NCBI GenBank assembly: GCA_017303575.1
Contig: JAFLCL010000037.1
Location: 1 to 48,546 of the forward strand
Length of the DNA: 48,546 nucleotides
Source of the DNA: Deltaproteobacteria bacterium
Lineage (GTDB): Bacteria; Myxococcota_A; Polyangia; Polyangiales; Sandaracinaceae
Direction: 5' to 3'
Part shown: positions 34,038 to 43,092 of the stretch, piece by piece
Numbering within the stretch: position 1 is the stretch's first letter
Layout of the letters: each line of letters opens with the position of its first letter
The notes under the pieces: generated by a model
What the model saw: the letters and a program-made list of their open reading frames with translations, nothing else
What the model was told of the DNA's origin: nothing
Database searches by the model: none
Position numbers and translations under genes: made by a program

Positions 34038-35285
34038 TCAGCGCTTCTTCTTCGTCGCCTTCGCCGCCTTGGCCGACACCACTCCGTCCTTCGTGACCAC
34101 GAAGGTGTGCTTTCCCACCTTCACGCACGGCCGCCCTTCTCGGTCGAAGAGCGGGGAGTCGACGACGTCGATGGTCTCTTCTTCGATCGTCGCGTGCGTG
34201 AGCGAGATCGTCTGCTTGGCCGTCTTCACGTCGAAGACGCGCACTCCGTCGTCGTCGAGCACGAGCGCCAGACTGCCGTCCTTCGCCATCGCGACCTTCA
34301 CCTCGCCCGCGTAGGTGCCAAAGGGCTTTGCCTCAGTCGGCTTCGTGCCCTTCTTCCAGAGCTTGCCGTCCTTCGCGAAGACACCCTCGCCGCGGCCGCG
34401 CGCCGCTGGTGCCTTGTTCGCGCGCGCCGACGACTCGAAGAGCAGCGCTCCCGTCGTCGTGTCGACCACACGCAGACACGAGCGCAGCTCGAGGAGATCG
34501 TGGCGAATGGCGAGCTTCGCTCCGTCCGGCGACATCTCCGCGTCCATGACGAGCGCGTCGATCGTCGTCTCGCGGAGGAGCTTGCCCTTCGGCTGGTGGA
34601 ACGCGAGGCGTCCGTGCCACTCGAGGATCCACACGGTGCCATCGGGCAAGAGTCCCACGCTGCCGATCTGATCCTTCAGCGGGATGCGGGCGGTCACCTC
34701 GCCAGTCGCAGCCGCGTGGACGTGCACGGCCTTCTCCGCGTTCATCGCGACGACCACCGAGTCGGTGCTCGCGGCCATGTGCTGGATCTGACCGTCCATC
34801 GGCGCCTTCCAGCGCACGTCCCCCGAGCTCGACACGCGACGAATCTCGCCGTCCTCCACGATGGCCCAGTCGCCGTCCGTGCCGGCGACTGGGGTGAGCC
34901 GCGCGGCCGAGAATCCGAGCTTGCGCTTGGAGCCGCTCGCCAACGTCTGGAGGCGCAGCGTGCCATTCGTGTTCACCCCCGCGCGCCCATCGGGGTAGAG
35001 CGCGAACATCCACCCTTCCACCTCGGCCTGGAGCTCGAGCTCGCCCGAGCGCGGGGACCACGCCGACGCGTGACGACCCACGTACCCGATCAGGTGCTCT
35101 CCCGAGAACGACAAGCATCCATTCGGACGCTCGGGGTCGCCCTCGAGATCGAGCTTCGCGAGCGTCGCGAAGTCGCGCGACGCATCGAGCACGTGCACCT
35201 GATTCTTCGGCCCCCGCCACGCCGCGCGCGTCATCATCGCGAGCAGATCATCGTTCGACCACGCCACCGCCAGCACGTTGCGCAT
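34038..35285 (-). CDS. Beta-propeller (WD40/PQQ-like) protein
   Basis: 415 residues from the ATG at 35285. Repeating four-stranded units of about 40 residues with terminal strand motifs such as QVHVLDASRD, GELELQAEVEG, GTVWILEWHGRL, CLRVVDTTTGAL and GVRVFDVKTAKQ, consistent with a seven- or eight-bladed propeller. No signal peptide, so probably cytoplasmic. The tail is Lys-rich (KAAKATKKKR), which could bind nucleic acid or membranes. No enzymatic motif; a scaffold or interaction role is likely. Not assigned to a named family. Confidence 0.72.
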   Translation of the reverse strand: MRNVLAVAWSNDDLLAMMTRAAWRGPKNQVHVLDASRDFATLAKLDLEGDPERPNGCLSFSGEHLIGYVGRHASAWSPRSGELELQAEVEGWMFALYPDGRAGVNTNGTLRLQTLASGSKRKLGFSAARLTPVAGTDGDWAIVEDGEIRRVSSSGDVRWKAPMDGQIQHMAASTDSVVVAMNAEKAVHVHAAATGEVTARIPLKDQIGSVGLLPDGTVWILEWHGRLAFHQPKGKLLRETTIDALVMDAEMSPDGAKLAIRHDLLELRSCLRVVDTTTGALLFESSARANKAPAARGRGEGVFAKDGKLWKKGTKPTEAKPFGTYAGEVKVAMAKDGSLALVLDDDGVRVFDVKTAKQTISLTHATIEEETIDVVDSPLFDREGRPCVKVGKHTFVVTKDGVVSAKAAKATKKKR

Positions 35286-35378
35286 GGCGTGAATCGTACG
35301 TGACCTCAGGCGTGTCCGTCGAAGTCACTGAGGGCCCATGCCACGACGCTCGAAGATCCGCGGTCCCGATGGCCGTGA

Positions 35379-36191
35379 TCAATCGAGCGCGAAGCGCACG
35401 CGCACCACCGCCATCGATGGAACGGCATGGCCCTCGGCGTCGCGCGCGGGCTCGAAGGTCGCGCTGCGCACGCTCGCGAGCGCAGCCTCGTGGAACACGG
35501 CGTCGCCCCCGAGGACCGAGGCGCGCGTGAGCGTGCCGTCGGCCGCGACGTCGACGCGCACGGAGACGATGCCCTCGAGGCCCTGCTCCCGGGCCGCCGT
35601 CGGATACGTCGGCGGCGCGATCGAGACGACACGGGGACGCGGCAGAGGTGGCGTCGTGGGCGCGGAATGTGTGGCCGCGCTGCCCACGACCATGGCCTGT
35701 TCACCCGACGCTTCTTCGTGCGCGTCGTCCACGCCGGCGGCGCGCAGCCTCGCGGCCAGGCGCACATACGGAGCGAGGTTCAGCGCGCGCGCGAGCTGCA
35801 CGACGCGGGCTTCGTCGGGCGCGCTGAGGATCACTTGGATCACGTCGTCCAAGACCCACGAGAGGTTCGCGAAGTCGTCACGCACCCGAAGACACACCGC
35901 GCGTCGCGCGATCGTGATCGGGCGCGGACAATCCGTGCGCTGGAACGCCTCGCTGCCTGCGCCGATCACCTCGTGCAGCTGAAGCGACGCTCGACCACCA
36001 CCGCGCAGCGTGTATGCCGCGTTCACGAAGCGGCTGTACGTGGAGACCTCCCAGCGAGGCGCACGGCCCAAGCGTGCCGGGAGCATCGCCGCGAGATCGG
36101 CACCCGTCGGCACGCGCGTCTGGCTGCTCGTCTGGGCGCTCGCGGTGGTGGCGAACAGGGCGAGGCCGATCACGAAGAGCGCAGCTCTCAC
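35379..36191 (-). CDS. Exported TonB C-terminal domain protein
   Basis: 270 residues. Signal peptide (FVIGLALFATTASAQ, cleaved near residue 19), a unique N-terminal region of about 150 residues with two Cys, a Pro/Ser linker, and a TonB_C domain (PPTYPTAAREQGLEGIVSVR, EAALASVRSATFEPARDAEG, VRVRFALD). There is no membrane anchor, so it is not a classical TonB energy transducer; free TonB_C domains are common in myxobacterial envelope proteins. It begins 2 nt after the stop of the deacylase-like gene, so the two are in one operon. Confidence 0.82.
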   Translation of the reverse strand: MRAALFVIGLALFATTASAQTSSQTRVPTGADLAAMLPARLGRAPRWEVSTYSRFVNAAYTLRGGGRASLQLHEVIGAGSEAFQRTDCPRPITIARRAVCLRVRDDFANLSWVLDDVIQVILSAPDEARVVQLARALNLAPYVRLAARLRAAGVDDAHEEASGEQAMVVGSAATHSAPTTPPLPRPRVVSIAPPTYPTAAREQGLEGIVSVRVDVAADGTLTRASVLGGDAVFHEAALASVRSATFEPARDAEGHAVPSMAVVRVRFALD

Positions 36192-36193
36192 GA

Positions 36194-37939
36194 TCAGCTC
36201 GGCTTTCCTTCGAGGAACGTGCCCACACGGTCGCGCCCCAGCGTCACCGTCGGCTGCGCCTCGTCGATCACGCGGTGCCCTGCGATCAGCACGTGACGCG
36301 CAGCGTCGCCCTCGTTGACGAGACGCTCGAAGCTCGGGAGCGTCGGGAACGGCGCGAGCTTCACGCGCTCGACGCGATCATCGAGCCGCGCGGGATCGAT
36401 CACAGCGAGGTCGGCGCGACGACCCTCCGCGAGCACCCCGGCGTCGAGGCCGAACCAGTCCGCGAGCTCGCCGGTGAGGCGATGCACCGCGCGCTCGATC
36501 GACATGATCGGTCGCCCCGCGATCTCCGCGTCGCGCACGCGCTTCAGCATGCGGAGCGGGAAGTTGTAGAAGGCCATGTTGCGGAGGTGCGCGCCCGAGT
36601 CCGCGAAGCTCATCAGCGTCGCCGGGTGGTTCATGAGGACTGCGAGCTTCTCGGGCCGATCGTTGGCGAGGCACGTGTGCCAGCGGATCGCGCTGTCGTG
36701 CTCGATCATGAGATCGAGGAACGTGTCGACGGGATCGGCGCCGCGCTCGCGCGCGACCTCGACGAACGACTTGCCGACGATCGAAGGATCGGGCGCGTCG
36801 AGGATCTCTGCATCGCCGAGGTCGCGGTGCCATACCTTGGGCGCGAGCCGCTTCTTCAGCTCCTTGCGGAACGAGGCGCGGTAGCTGGGCGAGCGCATGA
36901 GCTCGTCGCGTCGACCTCGATCGCGCGCGAGGTCGCGCACCGCTTGGCCCGCCGGGAACTCCTCGAAGAGCACCGACTCCATACCGTCGTAGTAGACGTC
37001 GAATGGCACGGGGGGCGACTGCCAGCGGAGGTTGCCGCGCAGCAGGTGGTTCGTGACCCACGCGAGCGTCGAGGCGAGGCCGAACACGTAACGATCGGCC
37101 TTGAGGTCCATCATCGTGATCGTCGTCGTGCGCAGTGGTTTCCTGAGCCAGCCCGCGCTCGCGAGCGCGATGGCGAGCACGTTGAGGCGCGTGATGAGGT
37201 TGGGCGCGGTCTGGTGGATCGCGCCGCGCGCACGCAGCACGGCCTCGAGACCACGACGCTCGCGGCCGCGCGCGTAGAACGACGGCAGGCTCTTGGACCA
37301 CTCCCGATCACCGTCGAGGCGATCCCACGGGTTGGTCATGCCCGACATGCCGAGAAAGCCTGCGTCGAGCGCATCGGCGAGCCCGCGCTCCATGAGCCGC
37401 TGCTCGTTCTCGGTCGGTCGCACGCTGCCGTCGACGGCGCGGGAGAGGCCCATCGCGCGCACACGCAGATCGCTGTGGCCCATGAAGCTCGCGACGTTGG
37501 GGCCGAGCGGGTGTCGATCGATCCACGCGCGCCAGCCCCGCGCGTCGTCCCACGTCTTGAGCGCGCGCAGCGTGGGCAGCACGATCTCGCGCGGCACCGC
37601 CTCGACACGGGTGAACATGTCGGAGCAGTCCTCCGCGCTCGATGCGACGAAGCTCACCGAGCAGCTGCCGACGACGACGCTCGTGACGCCGTGACGCACC
37701 GACTCCGTGAGGCCCGGCGCGATCGCGAGCTCGGCGTCGTAGTGCGTGTGCGTGTCGAGGAAGCCGGGCACGACCCAGTGGCCCGTCGCGTCGATGCGCT
37801 CGGCGTCGTGCATCGCATCGAAGCTTCCGTGCGGTGCGATGCCCACCACGCGTCCGCGCTCGACGAGCACGTCGGCGTCCCGTGAGGGCGTGCCTCGTCC
37901 ATCGAACACCCGACCACCACGAACGACGACGCGCGACAT
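36194..37939 (-). CDS. N-acyl-D-amino-acid deacylase/amidohydrolase-family enzyme
   Basis: 581 residues. Amidohydrolase layout: N-terminal beta-sandwich (VVVRGGRVFDGRG), metal site DTHTHYDAE (His64, His66), VTSVVVGSCSVSF (with the metal Cys typical of D-aminoacylases), ASFMGHSDLRVRAMG, GDAEILDAPDP, FADSGAHLRNMAFYN and C-terminal RRADLAVIDP. This set matches N-acyl-D-amino-acid deacylases and related D-hydantoinase-like enzymes, zinc hydrolases of amide bonds. Cytoplasmic, no signal peptide. Substrate unknown. It is the first gene of an operon with the TonB_C protein. Confidence 0.88.
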   Translation of the reverse strand: MSRVVVRGGRVFDGRGTPSRDADVLVERGRVVGIAPHGSFDAMHDAERIDATGHWVVPGFLDTHTHYDAELAIAPGLTESVRHGVTSVVVGSCSVSFVASSAEDCSDMFTRVEAVPREIVLPTLRALKTWDDARGWRAWIDRHPLGPNVASFMGHSDLRVRAMGLSRAVDGSVRPTENEQRLMERGLADALDAGFLGMSGMTNPWDRLDGDREWSKSLPSFYARGRERRGLEAVLRARGAIHQTAPNLITRLNVLAIALASAGWLRKPLRTTTITMMDLKADRYVFGLASTLAWVTNHLLRGNLRWQSPPVPFDVYYDGMESVLFEEFPAGQAVRDLARDRGRRDELMRSPSYRASFRKELKKRLAPKVWHRDLGDAEILDAPDPSIVGKSFVEVARERGADPVDTFLDLMIEHDSAIRWHTCLANDRPEKLAVLMNHPATLMSFADSGAHLRNMAFYNFPLRMLKRVRDAEIAGRPIMSIERAVHRLTGELADWFGLDAGVLAEGRRADLAVIDPARLDDRVERVKLAPFPTLPSFERLVNEGDAARHVLIAGHRVIDEAQPTVTLGRDRVGTFLEGKPS

Positions 37940-38094
37940 GACGGCTCCGCGCCCGAGCTGCGAGACGCGAGTCTCTTCGAGCGCACCGCGAGGGTAGCGC
38001 GGCGATGGCGGGTGCGCGCGAGAGAGAGCTCCACGAGGCGACTCGTCCGCGACCCTCTTCTCACGACGCCTCGCGTGGCGTACTCCGATGCCAG

Positions 38095-38907
38095 ATGCCC
38101 ACGAACGACCTCGAAGGACGCGCGTACGTCGTCACGGGCGCCAGCTCGGGCGTGGGCCTCGCCGCTGTGCGCGGCCTCGTCGCGCGTGGTGCTCACGTGA
38201 TCGGCGCGAGCCGATCGGGGGCGCGCGGTGACGCGAGCGAAGGGCTCGCGCTCGATCTCACCGATCCCGAGGCCATCCGCCGCGCGGCCGACGGAGTGAG
38301 ACGCGCGCGCTCGGCGCTCGACGGCCTCGTGCACGCAGCAGGCGGCATCTACTTCGAGCCGCAGGTCTCGCGCTTCGGGGTCGATCGCACGTGGGCCGTG
38401 GACTACCTCGGACACGTGCTGCTGACGCACGAGCTGTGGTCGCTCCTCGCGAGCGCGCCGAGGGCACGGATCGCGACTGTCGCGGGCAACCCGCGCTTCG
38501 TGCGTCCCTCGAGCTTCGATCCGACGGCCCTCGAGCGACCGCCGACGAGCGGGCTCGCCGGCGCGAGCCTCGCGATGTCCATGCGCGTGCTCTGGACGCA
38601 CTCGCTCGCGCGACGGTGCGAAGGCACGCGCATCACCGCGCTCGCGTTTCATCCGGGCCTCGTACGCTCGAACCTCGTGGGCAACGGCCCCTGGATCGTG
38701 CGCACCTCCGCGCGCTTGCTGAATGCCTGGGCCTCCCCGCACTGCGCGATCGCCGTCCGCTGCGCGACCGACGCGAGCCTCGACCGAGACAGCGGAGCGC
38801 TGATCGATCCGAGCGGGAGGGCGCATCGCTTCCCTGCGCTCGAGGCGCACGAGGCGACCTTGACGACCATCAGCGCTCGCCTGATCGGACGCGCTGCCGC
38901 CGCGTGA
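38095..38907 (+). CDS. Short-chain dehydrogenase/reductase-fold protein lacking catalytic Tyr/Lys
   Basis: 270 residues from the ATG at 38095. The NAD(P)-binding motif is present (VTGASSGVG, residues 13-21) and the fold continues with ALDLTDPEAIR, VHAAGGIYF and AVDYLGHVLLTHEL, like retinol-dehydrogenase/WW-oxidoreductase SDRs. Where the family has YxxSK before LARR, this protein reads A-G-A-S-L-A-M, so both the catalytic Tyr and Lys appear to be lost. It may bind cofactor without catalysis or use another mechanism. It stands alone on the plus strand, divergent from the deacylase-like gene. Confidence 0.82.
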   Translation: MPTNDLEGRAYVVTGASSGVGLAAVRGLVARGAHVIGASRSGARGDASEGLALDLTDPEAIRRAADGVRRARSALDGLVHAAGGIYFEPQVSRFGVDRTWAVDYLGHVLLTHELWSLLASAPRARIATVAGNPRFVRPSSFDPTALERPPTSGLAGASLAMSMRVLWTHSLARRCEGTRITALAFHPGLVRSNLVGNGPWIVRTSARLLNAWASPHCAIAVRCATDASLDRDSGALIDPSGRAHRFPALEAHEATLTTISARLIGRAAAA

Positions 38908-38997
38908 CGTCACCGCTTCGCTCGGGCCTCGTGGAACGCACGAAGTCGCCGGCGGTCGGCTCGAGCGCTGGCATCGCCCTTGCGGAAGGCGTGCCTC

Positions 38998-39309
38998 ATG
39001 GAGCACGGAGCGACCCCACAGCACGACACCGTCAGCGGTGCGGCGATGCCAGCCTCGCCCATCCGCTCCGCCGATCGCGATGGCGCCGACCACCGTGGCG
39101 CCGATCCCGCCTCTCAGGTCGACGACCTGATCGCGGCGCTCCGACGACTGGAGAAGTTCGCGAGCGAGGAGTCCGCGCGCGTCTCGCACAGCCTCCTGCC
39201 CAAGCTCGAGGCGCGCGGCCGCGAGAACCTCTGGGCGAGCCTGCTGCTCGCGCTGGCGCTCGGCATGATCCTCGGCCTCTGGGCCGCAGGAGGACGACGT
39301 GGCCGATGA
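38998..39309 (+). CDS. DUF883/YqjD-like membrane-tail protein
   Basis: 103 residues from the ATG at 38998, preceded by GGAAGG. A soluble helical part (QVDDLIAALRRLEKFASEES) leads to one C-terminal membrane helix and a basic end (SLLLALALGMILGLWAAGG then RR). This is the tail-anchored layout of YqjD/ElaB proteins, which in E. coli bind ribosomes at the membrane in stationary phase. The downstream YqjE-like gene overlaps its last 11 bp, the same order as E. coli yqjD-yqjE. Confidence 0.75.
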   Translation: MEHGATPQHDTVSGAAMPASPIRSADRDGADHRGADPASQVDDLIAALRRLEKFASEESARVSHSLLPKLEARGRENLWASLLLALALGMILGLWAAGGRRGR

Positions 39310-39706
39310 ACGCACGAGCGATGCGGCGGTCGCCGGGGCTGCCGGCGGCGAGCCCGGCTTGTTCGCGCGCGCGCTGCGGGCAGTCGAGGTGCTCGTGTCC
39401 GCGCACGTGTCGCTCGCACGCGTCGAGGCGAAGGCCGACCTCGCGCGCATCCTCTCGGGCGTCGCGCTCTTGGTGATGGCGATCGCGCTCGCGACCCTCG
39501 CCTGCGCGATCGGTCACGTGGCCCTGGTGCTCGTGCTCGAGGCGCAGCTCGCGTGCGGCTACGAGACGGCGCTCGCCGCGGTCGCCGCGACGGACGCTGC
39601 GCTGGCCACGGTCTTGATGCTCCTGGCGCGTGCGCGTCTCGCTGCCCCCGTCCTCGTCGAGACGCGCTCCATGCTCACCAAGGCTGCCGTGACGCTGCGG
39701 GGGTGA
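39299..39706 (+). CDS. YqjE-like/DUF1469 phage-holin-superfamily membrane protein
   Basis: 135 residues from a GTG at 39299 that overlaps the end of the YqjD-like gene. Two hydrophobic hairpins (ILSGVALLVMAIALATLACA and ALAAVAATDAALATVLMLLA) are preceded by an amphipathic stretch (LVSAHVSLARVEAKADLARI), the pattern of the Phage_holin_3_6 (DUF1469) family. Inner-membrane protein, partner of the YqjD-like protein. Confidence 0.78.
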   Translation: MADERTSDAAVAGAAGGEPGLFARALRAVEVLVSAHVSLARVEAKADLARILSGVALLVMAIALATLACAIGHVALVLVLEAQLACGYETALAAVAATDAALATVLMLLARARLAAPVLVETRSMLTKAAVTLRG

Positions 39707-39766
39707 TTCCCGCCGCGCCTCTGGCCGAATGGCTTCAGAAGAGGATGCCTGCGCGCGCCGCGCGCC

Positions 39767-40942
39767 TCACTTCGACGGTGCGTCGACCGCGGGGCCGAGA
39801 CCCAGTGCCGCCCGCGTGCCATGGCCGACCAGCCCCGCTTCACGCGCCATCAAGACGATCTCGACACTGAGGCGCGCGATGAGCGGTCCGAGGAACAGAC
39901 CTGCGGGCCCGAGGATCGCCAAGCCGCCGAGCATCGAGATCAGGAGAACGAACGTGTGAAGGGCGAGCTGCCCACTCCTCGTGAGGAGCGGACGGAGCAC
40001 GTTGTCGATGCTCGAGATCACCAGCAACCCGACGAGCGTGAGCACGATCGCTGACGTCGTCCGACCCGTGATCGCGAGCGCGATCGCAATCGGGATCCAC
40101 ACGAGGGCAGTGCCCACGGTGGGGATCACGGACGCGAAGAACGTGAGCAATCCGAGCACCAAGGCCCGCGGGATGCCGAGCGCGAGGTAGGCCACGGTCG
40201 CGATCCCGGCCTGCACCACGCCCGTGAGACCGATGCCGATGAAGAGCCCTCGGCCGGTCTCGTGGAACGCGCGACGCAGGCGATCGAGGCCTGGCTCGTC
40301 GAGCGGCGCGTGCGCCACGGTCCACTGCCACGCAGCGGGGCCATCGACGAGCAGCACGTAGGCCGCGCTGAAGAAGACGAACACGCCAATCGCGAGCTCG
40401 GCACCGAGACCCGCGAGGGTGCCCGCGAGCGCCAGTGCCCGCGCCCCATAGTCCTGCACCATCGACAGCAGCGCCGTGGGATCGAACGTGATCCCGCCGA
40501 CGTCATCGGCCGAGACGAGCTGCGCGAGCGCCTCTTGTCCCGAAGCCGAGCGACTGAGCCGTGTGGCGAGCTCGATCGCGTCAGCCGCGAGCAAGCCGAC
40601 GAGCGTGAGCAGCGGACCGACGATGACGACCAAGAGGCCCAGCGTCATCACCGCCGCCCCCCGACGACGCCCACCCAAGAGGAGAGAGATGCGCGCGAGG
40701 CCGGGCCTCGTCGCCGTGGCCACCCAAGCCGCAAGGACGAGCCACGGCGTGAACGGCAGGACGAGCGCCACGAGCGCCACGAGCGCCACGACCAACGCCA
40801 CACGCAGCGCCGCAGGGGCACCGATCAGCACCCTCCGCGTCGGCTCCGCGGCGGGCGGCTGCTCGGGAGCGACGGGCTGTCCCGTCGCCCCCGAGACCTC
40901 CACCGCTCCCGGCAGAAGCCCAGACTGCGCGCTCGCGGTCAT
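39767..40942 (-). CDS. AI-2E family transporter (PerM/TqsA-like)
   Basis: 391 residues. Eight predicted membrane helices with the family hallmarks: paired N-terminal helices after a Pro-rich cytoplasmic lead, the long soluble insert (residues about 150-215), FFASVIPTVGTALVWIPIAI, and SIDNVLRPLLTRSGQLALHT then LGGLAILGPAGLFLGPLI. The family includes autoinducer-2 exporters and Na+/H+ antiporters; the substrate cannot be told from sequence. Its ATG overlaps the stop of the upstream lipoprotein gene as ATGA, so the two are co-translated. Confidence 0.88.
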   Translation of the reverse strand: MTASAQSGLLPGAVEVSGATGQPVAPEQPPAAEPTRRVLIGAPAALRVALVVALVALVALVLPFTPWLVLAAWVATATRPGLARISLLLGGRRRGAAVMTLGLLVVIVGPLLTLVGLLAADAIELATRLSRSASGQEALAQLVSADDVGGITFDPTALLSMVQDYGARALALAGTLAGLGAELAIGVFVFFSAAYVLLVDGPAAWQWTVAHAPLDEPGLDRLRRAFHETGRGLFIGIGLTGVVQAGIATVAYLALGIPRALVLGLLTFFASVIPTVGTALVWIPIAIALAITGRTTSAIVLTLVGLLVISSIDNVLRPLLTRSGQLALHTFVLLISMLGGLAILGPAGLFLGPLIARLSVEIVLMAREAGLVGHGTRAALGLGPAVDAPSK

Positions 40943-41178
40943 CGTTGCGAGGGAGGCGGCGTGGTGGTCTGTGTGCTCTCGGTGCGGTCCGTCGACTGGC
41001 TGCCATCATTGGCGACCTCGACCGTCTCGGTGGTGTCGTGTCGGACCTCACCGCCAGACTCCGGACGCTCGACGCTGGTCGTGCGAGTCGTCTGCGTGCG
41101 AACGGGCCCGCTGCCACAAGCAGAGAGAGCCACGGTGAGAACGAGCATGGAGAGAGAGCGAGTCGTGGTGAGAGTCAT
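40939..41178 (-). CDS. Small lipoprotein
   Basis: 79 residues from the ATG at 41178. Signal peptide and lipobox (SLSMLVLTVALSAC, Cys21), then a Thr/Ser/Glu/Gln-rich, probably disordered domain (TQTTRTTSVERPESGG, DRTESTQTTTPPP). Likely an outer-membrane lipoprotein with a flexible surface. Its last 4 bp overlap the start of the AI-2E gene. Confidence 0.75.
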   Translation of the reverse strand: MTLTTTRSLSMLVLTVALSACGSGPVRTQTTRTTSVERPESGGEVRHDTTETVEVANDGSQSTDRTESTQTTTPPPSQR

Positions 41179-41313
41179 GGGGCTCCTAGAAAAAGATGAA
41201 TGGATGTGTGAAGAGGGTTGTGAAGAGGGTGTGTGACCACGGACTCTCGAGAACCAGAGGCGTCCTGAGTCGTCGGGCGGCACGCGAGGAGCCGAGAACG
41301 GTTCAGCCTTCGA

Positions 41314-41682
41314 TCAGCCTCCCGAGCGCTTCGCCTTCGCGGCGGCTCGGCGTGCCGCCTCGTCGGCCTCGTGTGCACCGTGTTTGGCGGCGTCTCCGAC
41401 TTCCTGGACAGCGTGCTTGGCGGCGTCTCCGACCTCTTTCGCCGCTTGCTTGGCGGCTTCGCCGACCGCCTGCGCACCGACCTTGGCCTCGTCGACGGCG
41501 GCCGCCGTCGCGCCCTTCACCTGTGCCGCTGCGCTCACCGCGACGTCCTTCGCGTCGGAGACCGCACCACCGAGGACGTCTTTTCCCTCGGTCATCGCCT
41601 CACCGAGCTTCTTGGCGGCCTCCGCCATTCCAGTCTTGGCGGACTCGATGCCGCCGTTCACTTGCTTCTTGAGGTCTGTCAC
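41314..41682 (-). CDS. LEA-like amphipathic repeat protein
   Basis: 122 residues. Nearly the whole chain consists of 11-residue type repeats rich in Ala, Lys, Glu and Val (AAKKLGEAMTEGKDVLGGAV, KQAAKEVGDAAKHAVQEVGD), the composition of late-embryogenesis-abundant group 3/apolipophorin-like proteins. Such proteins are disordered in water and form helices on drying or at membranes. It lies in a block of envelope/stress genes, so a desiccation or osmotic-stress role is plausible but not shown. Confidence 0.75.
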   Translation of the reverse strand: MTDLKKQVNGGIESAKTGMAEAAKKLGEAMTEGKDVLGGAVSDAKDVAVSAAAQVKGATAAAVDEAKVGAQAVGEAAKQAAKEVGDAAKHAVQEVGDAAKHGAHEADEAARRAAAKAKRSGG

Positions 41683-41722
41683 AGCTCTCTTTTCTCCGGC
41701 CCACGAGGAGCCGGTGTCGACG

Positions 41723-42376
41723 TCAGGGCGCGTGGTTCACGTGCGTCACGGGCAAGCCGCGCTCGGCGAGCGCGCCGCGGACGCGGATCACACACAGGCT
41801 GTCTCGGGTGGGCCACACGGCCTCGAGGCCCGTGCTCCTCGACCAGTCCTCGACAGCGCGGACGACTCCGGGAAATCGCGGGGTCGCGTCGTGGACGAGG
41901 ACCAGCCCGCCGTCGCGCACACGGCCTCCCCAGCGCTCGAGGTCGAGCAGCGCGCCCGCGTACGAGTGATCGCCGTCGACGAACACGGCGTCGAACGACT
42001 GGAGGACCGGATCCGAGCTCGCGAGGAGGCGTGGGTCGCTCGACAGCGAACGGTAGAGGTGGATTCCGGCGCGCTCGCGGCCTCCGACGTTCTGCCAGAA
42101 CGCCGGCTCGTAGCTGGCGCGATGGAGCAAGCGCTCGATCGTCGTCAGCACGCGAGGGAACCGCGCGGTGTGCCTCACGATCCCGTTGCGCACGATCTCA
42201 CTCGACCAGCTCATCGGGTCGATGACCACCACGCTGCCGCCCGCCTCCGCGAGTGTGTCGACCAACACGCGCGTGGTCTCCCCCTTGAACGCCCCGATCT
42301 CGAGCACGCGGCGCGCCCCGATGTCCCGGAGGTGCCGGGCGATCTCCCCTTTTTCGAAGCCAGTCGTGGTGATCAT
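41723..42376 (-). CDS. Class I SAM-dependent methyltransferase (Methyltransf_24-like)
   Basis: 217 residues. VLEIGAFKGETTRVL is motif I of the class I fold, followed by GGSVVVIDPMSW, SFDAVFVDGDHSYAGALLDL and DGGLVLVHDATPRFPGV. The DGDHSYAG stretch is typical of the Methyltransf_24 group, whose members modify small molecules, sugars or proteins. No membrane or DNA-binding part. Its substrate is unknown; it lies 40 bp before the LEA-like gene in the direction of transcription. Confidence 0.85.
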   Translation of the reverse strand: MITTTGFEKGEIARHLRDIGARRVLEIGAFKGETTRVLVDTLAEAGGSVVVIDPMSWSSEIVRNGIVRHTARFPRVLTTIERLLHRASYEPAFWQNVGGRERAGIHLYRSLSSDPRLLASSDPVLQSFDAVFVDGDHSYAGALLDLERWGGRVRDGGLVLVHDATPRFPGVVRAVEDWSRSTGLEAVWPTRDSLCVIRVRGALAERGLPVTHVNHAP

Positions 42377-42484
42377 CGGCGCCCACGCGAGGCAAGCGCG
42401 CCAAAGAGGACGAGACTGGAGGCAAAGTGTGCGATGGCGGTCATGGGCTCCTACGAGAGCGAGAGTGCAGAGACGTCGAACAGG

Positions 42485-42751
42485 CTAGTTTCGAGACTGG
42501 GCGGACGACCCGCTCGCGACTCGGTAGACGACGAGGACGAGGACCGCCCCGAGAACCGACACGAGGACGCTCCACGGATTGAAGCCGGTGATTCCGACGT
42601 GACCGAAGTAGTGAAAGACGGCACCGCCGACGAAGGCGCCGACGACTCCGAGGATCATGTCGATGACGACGCCGCCGCCGCTCCCGCTGACGAGCCGGTT
42701 GGCGATGAAGCCCGCGAGGAGACCGAGGACGAGCCAGGCGAGGATGGACAT
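42485..42751 (-). CDS. GlsB/YeaQ/YmgE family membrane protein
   Basis: 88 residues from the ATG at 42751, with AAAGG upstream; the longer open frame is not coding. Three membrane helices and the family motifs (LAWLVLGLLAGFIANRLV, GGVVIDMILGVVGAFVGG, GFNPWSVLVSVLGAVLVLVV). Members are small stress-induced inner-membrane proteins also called transglycosylase-associated proteins; direct function unknown. Confidence 0.9.
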   Translation of the reverse strand: MSILAWLVLGLLAGFIANRLVSGSGGGVVIDMILGVVGAFVGGAVFHYFGHVGITGFNPWSVLVSVLGAVLVLVVYRVASGSSAQSRN

Positions 42752-42804
42752 GGAGCACCTTTCGTGACGAACGTGAGCGACCTGTGTCGCTCCAAGCAGC
42801 GAGA

Positions 42805-43092
42805 TCAAGCGAGCTCGTAGCCAATGCCGAGCCGCAGCAGCCGCCCTTGCACGTAGACGGCGAACACGTCGTTCACCTGGACTCCGATCCTCGGGGAGAT
42901 GCCACCGAGGCCGCCGTGCACCGCGCCCACGAAGCCGCCGCCGACTCCACTCACCCCGAAGCGGACGCGTGAGCGGTCGTCGTGCTGCGCCTCGACCGGC
43001 GACGCCGCGGCACCGACGAGCGCGAGGGTGAGAGCGAAAGCCGCGGAGAGACGCGAGAGAGACCGTGTGTGATGGCAGACGTGCTGGGTCAT
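42805..43092 (-). CDS. Small exported protein, possible short outer-membrane beta-protein
   Basis: 95 residues from the ATG at 43092. Signal peptide (SAAFALTLALVGAAASPVEA), then about 55 residues of alternating strands rich in Gly (VRFGVSGVGGGFVGAVHGG, DVFAVYVQGRLLRLGIGYEL). This resembles the first strands of a larger outer-membrane barrel, so the gene may be a truncated copy. It is divergent from the sigma-54 regulator. Confidence 0.6.
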   Translation of the reverse strand: MTQHVCHHTRSLSRLSAAFALTLALVGAAASPVEAQHDDRSRVRFGVSGVGGGFVGAVHGGLGGISPRIGVQVNDVFAVYVQGRLLRLGIGYELA

